A stretch of 36,273 nt of DNA from an uncultured Gammaproteobacteria bacterium (GTDB taxonomy: Bacteria > Pseudomonadota > Gammaproteobacteria > Steroidobacterales > JABDMI01), in NCBI GenBank assembly GCA_905479875.1, contig CAJQOG010000065.1, positions 1 to 36,273 of the forward strand, in the 5' to 3' direction. A program made the translations under genes and the position numbers. The notes under the pieces are model-generated. The model had not been told where the DNA came from. It saw nothing but the letters and a program-made list of their open reading frames with translations, and made no database searches. Every line of letters begins with the position of its first letter. Within the stretch, counting starts at the first letter, position 1. Of this stretch, positions 28,581 to 36,273 are shown piece by piece.

Positions 28581-30203
28581 ATGGCACAATTTCAAACTCG
28601 GGTAATCAACAGTTCGATAGATTACAAAGATAACCGCCAAGACATGTTGGCGTTAATCGAACAGCTACACAATATTTGCCAAAGGGCTGAAGACAAGTCT
28701 GAACGTAGCCGTGGACGTTTTGAGAAACGAGGTCAGTTACTGCCACGCGAACGCTTGGCAAGACTTCTAGACCCTGGCATGCCATTTTTAGAAATTCAGA
28801 ACCTGTCTGGTTATTTAATGGACACTGATAATGAGCCTGAGTCTATTCCAGGTAGCAGCATGTTATTAGGTATTGGTTTCATTAACGGTGTTCGATGCAT
28901 GGTCTACGTAGATGATTCTGGAATCAATGCTGGGGCATTTTATCCGGGCAATACCGAAAAATTCCAAAGAGCTATGAAGCTCTGCCTAGAAAAGAAACTC
29001 CCTTTTGTTCATTGTGTAGAAAGCGCTGGTGCTGATTTACTTGCATATGAAGTGGGTGTTTGGATGGAAGCTGGAGCAATGTTTGCTGGAATAGCACGTC
29101 TCAGTGCCGCTGGAATCCCTTCGATTGTCGTCTTACATGGTCGCTCAGTTGCAGGCGGAGCCTACATGACTGGATTGGCAGATTACGTGATTGGCGTTAA
29201 AGACAATGGCCGAGCTTATTTAGCAGGACCCGCCTTACTCAAAGCAGCAACCGGTGAAGTAGCTGGTGAAGAAGAGTTAGGAGGTTCTGAAACCCATTCA
29301 AAAGTCAGCGGTTTGGTCGAATATCTGGCTGAAGACGATGCTCACGGAATTGCCATTGCTAGAGACCTAGTTGAACGCTTAGACTGGAATAGACATTGTC
29401 CACATTTACCGTCACCAGATTTTAAAGAGCCAATCTTAGATGCTGAGGACTTAGCTGGGGTTGTTCCTACAGACTATAAGCGCCCTTATGACGCACGAGA
29501 AGTTGTAGCTAGAATTGTTGATGAGTCAAACTTCCTAGAGTTCAAGCCGGACTACGGAATATCGATGTTATGCATGCATGCCAAAGTATTTGGGCATCCA
29601 ATTGGTATTATCGCAAATAATGGTCCCATTGATCCAGACGGTGCAACCAAGGCCGCTCAGTTTATTCAGCTTTGCGACCAATCAGATATACCTTTAGTCT
29701 TTTTGCAAAACATCACAGGTTTTATGGTGGGTAAAGAATATGAACGTGCTGGCATGATTAAGCATGGTTCCAAAATGGTACAAGCAGTAACCAACGCCAG
29801 GGTTAATAGAATTACTTTCCAAATCGGCGCTAGCTTTGGAGCGGGTAACTACGGCATGTGTGGTTATGGTTTTTCACCCGACTTTTTATTCACTTGGCCA
29901 AATGCAAAACTTGGAGTGATGGGTGGTGAGTCTGCAGCTAAAACAATGAGTCATGTAATGCGAGAAAAATTCATTCGCAAAGGCATGGAAGTTGATGAAG
30001 CAGCGATTACTGCTCAAGAAAATAAGATTATTGATCTATTCGAAAAACAATCCAGTGCCTTTTATACCTCTGGTCGCATGTTTGATGATGGTGTGATTGA
30101 CCCACGTGATACACGTAAAATACTCGGTTTTGTTTTAGAAACTTGCTGGGAAGCCAATAACCGTCAAACTTTCCCTAACGCCTTTGGCGTTGCACGCATG
30201 TAA
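28581..30203 (+). CDS. Acyl-CoA carboxylase carboxyltransferase (beta) subunit, geranyl-/methylcrotonyl-CoA carboxylase-like
   Basis: FEKRGQLLPRERLARLLDPG, ESAGADLL, AGGAYMTGLADYVIGV, AYLAGPALLKAATGEVAGEEELGGSETH, AQFIQLCDQSDIPLVFLQNITGFMVG, MCGYGFSPDFLFTWPNAKLGVMGGE. Confidence 0.88.
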   Translation: MAQFQTRVINSSIDYKDNRQDMLALIEQLHNICQRAEDKSERSRGRFEKRGQLLPRERLARLLDPGMPFLEIQNLSGYLMDTDNEPESIPGSSMLLGIGFINGVRCMVYVDDSGINAGAFYPGNTEKFQRAMKLCLEKKLPFVHCVESAGADLLAYEVGVWMEAGAMFAGIARLSAAGIPSIVVLHGRSVAGGAYMTGLADYVIGVKDNGRAYLAGPALLKAATGEVAGEEELGGSETHSKVSGLVEYLAEDDAHGIAIARDLVERLDWNRHCPHLPSPDFKEPILDAEDLAGVVPTDYKRPYDAREVVARIVDESNFLEFKPDYGISMLCMHAKVFGHPIGIIANNGPIDPDGATKAAQFIQLCDQSDIPLVFLQNITGFMVGKEYERAGMIKHGSKMVQAVTNARVNRITFQIGASFGAGNYGMCGYGFSPDFLFTWPNAKLGVMGGESAAKTMSHVMREKFIRKGMEVDEAAITAQENKIIDLFEKQSSAFYTSGRMFDDGVIDPRDTRKILGFVLETCWEANNRQTFPNAFGVARM

Positions 30204-30230
30204 GTAGACTAATTTTGCTAAGGATTAATA

Positions 30231-31064
30231 ATGCCAGATAATAACGACATCAATGAAAACTCAATCGTGCTTGAACAGAACGGTGACTGGTTAACCATTT
30301 GGTTTAATAGACCAGAAGTTCGTAATGCCTTGGTCAGTGATTTAATGTCACAGTTCATGGCAACTTTGGATTTACTACAAGATAAGAAAAGTTTTAGAGG
30401 GATTATTTTTCGTGGTGCTGGAGGGTTTTTCTGTGCAGGCGGTGACCTTAAATCCTTTAAAGCGATGGGTCAGGCTGATCCCGAAGAGGCCAGAGAGATG
30501 GCTGAAACCACTAGTCGCGAAATTGCCGAGATGTTACAAAAAATAAAATCTCTACCACAGCTTACAGTCTCAATTGTTGAAGGCGCGGCCATGGCCGGAG
30601 GTTTTGGAATTGCCTGTGCCACTGACTTAATGTTGGTTACTGCTGATTGTAAATTCGCACTTACAGAAACTCGTATCGGTTTACCGGCAGCACAAATCGC
30701 TCCCTATGTTGTAGATAGAGTAGGTTACGCACAAACCCGTAAGCTAATGTTATTGGGCAGTAGCATTGATGGTGAGCAGGCCCATCAAATTGGAATGGCC
30801 GATTTTGTAGCTCAAGATGATGTGGAATTAGAAGTCTTGGAAAATTACATTAAAGAGCAGTTGCAGGCTAGCGGCCCACAAGCAATCACTGCGACCAAGA
30901 AAATTCTTCACGCTTCTCAGACAATGTCGACAGATGAATATGTTGACTATGCAGTAGAACAGTTTTCAGATTGCTTATTGAGTGAAGAAGGTCAGGAAGG
31001 TTTTGCTTCGTTCATAGAGAAAAGGAAACCGATGTGGGCCAAGGCTGAGTTTTTTGAGGAATAG
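30231..31064 (+). CDS. Enoyl-CoA hydratase/isomerase family protein
   Basis: FRGIIFRGAGGFFCAGGDLKSF, IVEGAAMAGGFGIACATDLMLVTADCKFALTETRIGLPA. Confidence 0.9.
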   Translation: MPDNNDINENSIVLEQNGDWLTIWFNRPEVRNALVSDLMSQFMATLDLLQDKKSFRGIIFRGAGGFFCAGGDLKSFKAMGQADPEEAREMAETTSREIAEMLQKIKSLPQLTVSIVEGAAMAGGFGIACATDLMLVTADCKFALTETRIGLPAAQIAPYVVDRVGYAQTRKLMLLGSSIDGEQAHQIGMADFVAQDDVELEVLENYIKEQLQASGPQAITATKKILHASQTMSTDEYVDYAVEQFSDCLLSEEGQEGFASFIEKRKPMWAKAEFFEE

Positions 31065-31119
31065 TGAGAATGGTTGCTCTTACATTGGTAATACAGAGAA
31101 ATGTAACTAACTTTCTTCT

Positions 31120-31236
31120 GTCATTCCGAAATTCTGAATAAGAATTTCCGGAATCCAGTTTTAGTAAGTTTCCAGAATTACTTGATGGCACAATAAAAGT
31201 AATATTATAAATGGGTTCCTGCTTTCGCAGGAAAGA
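31120..31236. repeat. REPIN-like palindromic repeat between enoyl-CoA hydratase and carboxylase alpha genes
   Basis: GTCATTCCGAAATTCTGAATAAGAATTTCCGGAATCCAG ... GGGTTCCTGCTTTCGCAGGAAAGAC: two hairpins (31123-31154 and 31216-31233) in opposite orientation at the ends. Confidence 0.6.
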
Positions 31237-31260
31237 CGTTCATTTAAGAAGATAAATAAC

Positions 31261-33261
31261 ATGACAGAAACCATGCAAAAATTTAACAGTGTACTAGTCG
31301 CCAACCGTGGAGAAATCGCGGTTCGTATTATTCGCTCAGCCAAAGCCCAAGGATATCGTAGTATTGCGGTCTACTCAGAAGCAGATGCGAATGCTTTGCA
31401 TGTACAACTTGCTGATGAGGCCGTTTTGATTGGAGATGCTCCAGTAAAAGATTCCTATTTGGATATGCATAAAATCTTGAATGCTGCTCTTAAAACTAAA
31501 GCGCAGGCCATTCATCCTGGTTATGGATTTTTATCAGAAAACACTGACTTTGCACGGGCTTGTGAAGACCTTGGAATAGTTTTTATTGGCCCTTCAGCAG
31601 AAGCTATTGACCTCATGGGCAATAAGGCGGCGGCAAAACGACGAATGCTAGCTGCAAACGTGCCGTGTATTCCTGGTTATGAAGATGAAGCACAAGATAA
31701 TACAACTTTAATTGATGCTGCACATAAAATTGGAATGCCTGTAATGGTCAAAGCTGCCGCCGGTGGTGGTGGACGTGGTATGCGTTTAGTTAAAGACTTT
31801 GAAAATTTTCTAGATGCTTTGAATTCAGCAAGAAGTGAAGCAATGAATGCTTTTGGTTCTGACGAGCTCATTTTAGAAAAAGCTGTGATGCAACCACGCC
31901 ATGTTGAGATACAGGTTTTTGGTGATACTCATGGCAATGTTATTCATTTAGGTGAACGTGATTGTTCTGTTCAACGTAGACATCAAAAAGTAATAGAAGA
32001 GTCTCCGTGCCCTGTGATGACTTCAGAACTACGTGAAGCGATGGGCGCTGCTGCGGTTAATGCAGCCCAGAGTATTAATTATGTTGGTGCTGGAACAGTA
32101 GAGTTCTTGCTTGATAGTAAAAATAATTTTTACTTCTTAGAAATGAACACGCGCTTACAAGTAGAGCATCCAGTAACCGAAATGGTCACAGGACAAGACC
32201 TAGTGGCCATGCAATTCGATGTGGCACAGGGCAAGTCATTGCCATTGTTACAAGAAGATGTGCATCTCTTTGGGCATGCCATTGAGGCCCGTTTATATGC
32301 TGAAGAACCACATAATGATTTTCTACCCGCCACCGGTAGTGCCAATGTTTGGAAAATACCAACGGGTGACGGTATTCGAGTAGATCATGGCATGGCTTCT
32401 GGTCATGAAATTTCACCGTTTTATGACCCAATGTTAGCCAAAGTTATCGCTTGGGGTGAAGATAGAGAGATTGCAAGACAGAGATTGGTCAAAGCCTTAA
32501 AGAACACTACATTATTTGGCGTACAAAACAATAGAGACTTTTTACTTAAAGTTTTAGAAAAAAAAGCCTTTATACAAGGTCAAGCAACAACGGCGTTTAT
32601 TGCCGAGAACTTTACGACAGAAGCTTTAACGATTTCACAAGCTAGTGAAGACTTACATGTGCTTTCAGCTGTACTATTTTATAGGGAATCTCAATATCAA
32701 CATCAATCACAGTCTCTCGCAGCTCCTAAGGGTTTATTTGGATGGCGTAGTAGTCAAAAAATTGATTCGCCCTATGAAATACAGCATTTAGAATTTGAAC
32801 CCAAACCTATGCAACTTAGAGAGTTGTCATCTGGTCAATATGAAATTCGCGTTGCTGAGACTTTGCACACAGTAAAAATACTTGAGCAGATAGCTGAATC
32901 AGAAATTCGTTTTACTCATGATGGAGTTCAAAAAACACTGCAATTTAATTTTTCTAGCAAAGGCGAAGTGCATTTACAGAGTGGTGCACAGCAAGCAACT
33001 TTAAAAAATCATCTCTTCTTTACCAAAGGCGACAGTGATTCTGAAGGAACTGGCTCAGTGCAAGCACCTATGCATGGAAGCTTATTGAGTTTGTCGGTAT
33101 CGGTAGGGGAGCGAGTTGAAGAAGGGCAACTACTGGGTGTTATGGAAGCCATGAAAATGGAACACCGCTTACTGGCTCAAGTGGCTGGTGAAGTATCCGT
33201 CGTATATGCAACAGTTGGTGAGCAGGTTTCGGCTGGTAGCGTAATATTAGAAATTGTATAG
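31261..33261 (+). CDS. Acyl-CoA carboxylase alpha subunit (biotin carboxylase + BCCP)
   Basis: Biotin carboxylase motifs (LVANRGEIAVRIIRSAK, KAAAGGGGRGMRLV, HVEIQVFGDTHGNVIHLGERDCSVQRRHQKVIEE, EMNTRLQVEHPVTE) and biotinylation site VMEAMKMEH. Confidence 0.93.
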   Translation: MTETMQKFNSVLVANRGEIAVRIIRSAKAQGYRSIAVYSEADANALHVQLADEAVLIGDAPVKDSYLDMHKILNAALKTKAQAIHPGYGFLSENTDFARACEDLGIVFIGPSAEAIDLMGNKAAAKRRMLAANVPCIPGYEDEAQDNTTLIDAAHKIGMPVMVKAAAGGGGRGMRLVKDFENFLDALNSARSEAMNAFGSDELILEKAVMQPRHVEIQVFGDTHGNVIHLGERDCSVQRRHQKVIEESPCPVMTSELREAMGAAAVNAAQSINYVGAGTVEFLLDSKNNFYFLEMNTRLQVEHPVTEMVTGQDLVAMQFDVAQGKSLPLLQEDVHLFGHAIEARLYAEEPHNDFLPATGSANVWKIPTGDGIRVDHGMASGHEISPFYDPMLAKVIAWGEDREIARQRLVKALKNTTLFGVQNNRDFLLKVLEKKAFIQGQATTAFIAENFTTEALTISQASEDLHVLSAVLFYRESQYQHQSQSLAAPKGLFGWRSSQKIDSPYEIQHLEFEPKPMQLRELSSGQYEIRVAETLHTVKILEQIAESEIRFTHDGVQKTLQFNFSSKGEVHLQSGAQQATLKNHLFFTKGDSDSEGTGSVQAPMHGSLLSLSVSVGERVEEGQLLGVMEAMKMEHRLLAQVAGEVSVVYATVGEQVSAGSVILEIV

Positions 33262-33370
33262 GTGTTCCGCAGCATCACCTAAACCTTGAACTTCACCTTA
33301 CCGATGCTTGACAGCGATATCTCAATAACGAGACCCCGGCGGTTAAACCGCGGGGAGGTAGTGTTTCTAA
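33262..33370. mobile_element. Possible IS200/IS605-type end remnant (hairpin-bearing noncoding segment)
   Basis: GC-rich imperfect hairpin gaccccggcggttaaaccgcggggaggtagtg in AT-rich intergenic sequence resembles subterminal palindromes of IS200/IS605-type right ends; no transposase ORF present. Confidence 0.3.
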
Positions 33371-33489
33371 GAGCTTCTTCATAGAGTTGTCGACCAGAAT
33401 AATTCCAGTTTAATATTTTTATGTTATCCTGTTTTCCAATTATAAATTGATTATTAATTTATAAATTACAAAAACTTACTAGGGGATTT

Positions 33490-34911
33490 ATGCAAGTTCA
33501 TCAACTTGAAACCGATTATTTGATTGTAGGCAGTGGTGCTGTGGGAATGGCATTCGCTGATACTTTATTAACGGAATCACCAGATGCCAAAATTCTTATT
33601 GTGGATAAACACCATAAACCAGGCGGGCATTGGAACGATGCCTATTCCTTTGTTACTTTGCATCAACCTTCGGCGTTTTATGGCGTTAATTCTCGTGAGT
33701 TGGGTACGGGCAAAAAGGACGAAGTTGGTTTAAATCAAGGTTTGTATGAGTTGGCTTCTGGTCCCGAAGTCAGCAGTTATTTTGATCAAGTTATGCGTCA
33801 ACGCTTTTTACCGTCTGGACGTGTGTCTTATCATCCTATGTGTGAATATACGGGTGAGGGTAAGTTTAATTCCATTCTCTCCGATGATAAGTTTGAAGTT
33901 AAAGTGAATAAAAAGATTGTTGATGCTACTTATTATCAAACGTCTGTGCCGTCTACGCACAAACCTAAATTTACAATCGCAGATGATGTCAACTTTGCTC
34001 CATTAAACGCTTTACCAAATATCACTAAGCAATATAAAGGTTATGTGGTAGTAGGTGGTGGTAAAACAGCAATAGATGCTGTGATGTGGTTATTAGAAAA
34101 CAAAGTCAACCCAGATACCATCCGATGGATTATGCCAAGAGACGCATGGTTGTTTGATCGACAAATGACTCAACCGGGCAATGAGTTTTTTCAAGATTCC
34201 ATTGGCAATCAAGCAAACCAAATGCAAGCTTTGGCTGAAGCCAAAGACTTGGATGATTTATTCGTTAAATTAGAAGAGTGTGGAGCCATATTACGTATCG
34301 ATAAAAGCGTACAGCCTAAAATGTTCCATGGTGCGACCATCAGTCAAATGGAAGTCAATGAGTTACGTAAAGTTAAAAATATGGTTCGACTGGGTAGGGT
34401 AACTGCCATTGAAAACGATAAAATTATTTTACAAGAAGGAGAAATCCCAACAGGCCCAGATATTTTTCATGTGGATTGCTCAGCAAGTGCAGTTCCTCCA
34501 CGAGAGATTTTACCCGTTTTTGATGGTGATCATATTACCTTGCAAACAGTTCGTACCGTACAACCTGTATTCAGTGCGGCTTTTGCAGCCTTTGTAGAAG
34601 CTAGTTTTGAAGATGAAAAAGAGAAAAATCGAATTTGTGGAATTGTACCTTTACCTAATCATGCCACTGATTGGTTAAAAGTGACTGCTGCCAATATGAA
34701 GAATCAATACATTTGGTCTAAGCATCCAAAGATTCGTAACTGGTTAGTTAACAATCGTCTGGATGGTTTTACCGAAATGGTACAAAAAGTTAGATTTTAT
34801 GATGTGAATAAGATAAAAACCTTAAAGCGATTCAGAGATGTTGCAAAACCAGGTTTTGCTAAGTTGAAACAATTCATGCAAGAGCTAGAAGAAAACCCTA
34901 GAAATTATTGA
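33490..34911 (+). CDS. FAD/NAD(P)-binding oxidoreductase (flavin-monooxygenase-like)
   Basis: N-terminal DYLIVGSGAVGMAFADTLL...KILIVDKHHKPGGHW dinucleotide-binding site; second GGGKTAIDAVMWLL motif. Confidence 0.75.
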   Translation: MQVHQLETDYLIVGSGAVGMAFADTLLTESPDAKILIVDKHHKPGGHWNDAYSFVTLHQPSAFYGVNSRELGTGKKDEVGLNQGLYELASGPEVSSYFDQVMRQRFLPSGRVSYHPMCEYTGEGKFNSILSDDKFEVKVNKKIVDATYYQTSVPSTHKPKFTIADDVNFAPLNALPNITKQYKGYVVVGGGKTAIDAVMWLLENKVNPDTIRWIMPRDAWLFDRQMTQPGNEFFQDSIGNQANQMQALAEAKDLDDLFVKLEECGAILRIDKSVQPKMFHGATISQMEVNELRKVKNMVRLGRVTAIENDKIILQEGEIPTGPDIFHVDCSASAVPPREILPVFDGDHITLQTVRTVQPVFSAAFAAFVEASFEDEKEKNRICGIVPLPNHATDWLKVTAANMKNQYIWSKHPKIRNWLVNNRLDGFTEMVQKVRFYDVNKIKTLKRFRDVAKPGFAKLKQFMQELEENPRNY

Positions 34912-34921
34912 ATACTTTGCC

Positions 34922-35878
34922 TTAAAAATTACTTTTTAAATGATCAACTAATTTGTAAGTATCGGCAACAAAACCACGAATTCCCTCAGCAAGTTTTTCT
35001 GTTGACATTGCATCCTGGCTATTGCTAAAACGAAATTGGGCTTCATTTTCTATTACTTTTTCAACAGTTCCTAAACTATTATTTGGACTTAAACGTCTTT
35101 CTAAGACACCATCATCATTTGCCAGTTGCTCAAGTAATTGAGGACTAATAGTTAAACGATCACAGCCAGCTAGAGCTTCAATCTCACCTGTATTTCTAAA
35201 ACTAGCACCCATTACAACCGTCTTGTAGTCATGGCTTTTATAATAGTTATAAATATTTGTAACAGAGACAACGCCAGGGTCTTCAAGTGCAGGGTATGAA
35301 TCTTTACCAGTGGATTTTTTATACCAGTCAAGTATTCGGCCTACAAAGGGTGAAATTAGAAATACGCCCGCATTTGCACAAGCAGCTGCTTGGCTGAAAC
35401 TAAATAATAATGTTAGATTACAATTAATGCCTTCTTTTTCTAATTGCTCAGCAGCACGTATGCCTTCCCACGTAGAGGCGAGTTTAATTAATACACGTTC
35501 ACGGCCAAAGCCGGCATCTTCGTAAAGTTCTATTAGTTGTTTGGCTTTGTTAACCGATGACAGGGTGTCATAGGATAAGCGAGCATCAACTTCGGTTGAT
35601 ACTCGTCCTGGAACAATGTTTAAAATCTCAGTACCAATAGCAACTGATAGTTTATCTAAAGTTGCTGAAATCTGTTGGCTATCTGTAGAGCTCTGATTTT
35701 TACCATAAGCGACGGCTTGTTTAACTAATTCGGAATATTGTGGCATCTGTGCAGCTTTAAACAGTAACGACGGATTGGTTGTAGCATCCATTGGATGGTA
35801 TTTTTTAATTGCTTCGATATCGCCTGTATCTGCAACAACGTCGGTGAATTTCTTTAATTGTTCAAGTTTATTGGTCAT
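34922..35878 (-). CDS. tal: Transaldolase
   Basis: [76 protein letters not shown]. Confidence 0.95.
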   Translation of the reverse strand: MTNKLEQLKKFTDVVADTGDIEAIKKYHPMDATTNPSLLFKAAQMPQYSELVKQAVAYGKNQSSTDSQQISATLDKLSVAIGTEILNIVPGRVSTEVDARLSYDTLSSVNKAKQLIELYEDAGFGRERVLIKLASTWEGIRAAEQLEKEGINCNLTLLFSFSQAAACANAGVFLISPFVGRILDWYKKSTGKDSYPALEDPGVVSVTNIYNYYKSHDYKTVVMGASFRNTGEIEALAGCDRLTISPQLLEQLANDDGVLERRLSPNNSLGTVEKVIENEAQFRFSNSQDAMSTEKLAEGIRGFVADTYKLVDHLKSNF

Positions 35879-35972
35879 ATTTGTTTATTTTTTATAAATT
35901 GATTTAAGGTGGCTTGAATTGATTCACTGCAATTTAGCATTTTATAGAATTAATGTCACGGCTAATGATCGA

Positions 35973-36272
35973 TTACTTGCAATGAGTAATACTTGCCAAT
36001 AATTGTTGAGATACATCATTAACTGCAGTTTGATAGGCAGCCACAATTTCACTGAGCTTGTTTTGGTTTACGGCAATGTCTGATCTGAGTTTAATGTTTG
36101 TACTTGCAGCATTGCATTCTAAATGCCCTTGTAAAACGACAGTTACCGATTCAGCATTATTCAAAGCGTCATTTAAAGTGTATAAGGCTTTAATTTCTAA
36201 ATCCAGTTTATCGTTTGAGCCGCTGGATTCTTGTGATACCTTTGAATAGAAAGTGCTGGATTCTAGAGCGTC
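35973..36272 (-). CDS. Partial ORF, C-terminus of an unidentified protein running off the window edge
   Basis: The minus-strand frame stays open from 36272 (DALESSTFYSKVSQESSGSNDKLDLEIKALYTLNDALNNAESVTVVLQGHLECN...) to the stop; ORF-track start at 36164 is only an internal TTG. Confidence 0.5.
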   Translation of the reverse strand, partial: DALESSTFYSKVSQESSGSNDKLDLEIKALYTLNDALNNAESVTVVLQGHLECNAASTNIKLRSDIAVNQNKLSEIVAAYQTAVNDVSQQLLASITHCK

Positions 36273-36273
36273 G

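Noticed and set aside
32130-32431. Overlapping minus-strand ORFs inside the biotin carboxylase gene
   Set aside because: They are antisense to strongly conserved biotin carboxylase motifs; Cys/Ser-rich translations are typical of shadow ORFs.
1-36273. Search for CRISPR arrays, toxin-antitoxin pairs, phage genes and defence islands
   Set aside because: No regularly spaced repeats, no recognisable integrase, Cas, restriction or toxin-antitoxin motifs in the supplied ORFs.

Overview
The window is an AT-rich chromosomal segment, probably gammaproteobacterial judging from gene content (PhoP/PhoQ-type pair, RluE, BioY, class II DAHP synthase, IcmF). It is dominated by core and secondary metabolic genes. 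I can support about 30 protein-coding genes, including partial genes at both edges: a MazG C-terminus at 1-141 and an ORF still open at 36272. I found no rRNA, tRNA, CRISPR array, phage block or convincing defence system. Main features: (i) a glycine-zipper protein, a PepSY-like protein and a PhoP/PhoQ-like pair; (ii) a PlpD-like patatin/POTRA/beta-barrel protein apparently split by a -1 frameshift near nt 5890; (iii) a putative two-gene lysine-to-aminoadipate module; (iv) a TetR-IcmF operon whose operator-like palindrome sits between good -35/-10 boxes, with the likely start codon at the predicted transcription start; (v) a TetR-linked biotin-dependent acyl-CoA carboxylase operon (beta, enoyl-CoA hydratase, alpha) lacking the usual partner genes; (vi) several palindromic intergenic repeats (GTAGGGG-type element, two GTCAT..ATGAC REPIN-like elements, one possible IS200/IS605-like end). 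Nothing is clearly a wholly new system. The best leads are the split autotransporter, the self-overlapping TetR/IcmF promoter, and the incomplete carboxylase operon with a repeat inserted between its genes. All family calls come from reading motifs; no database search was run.
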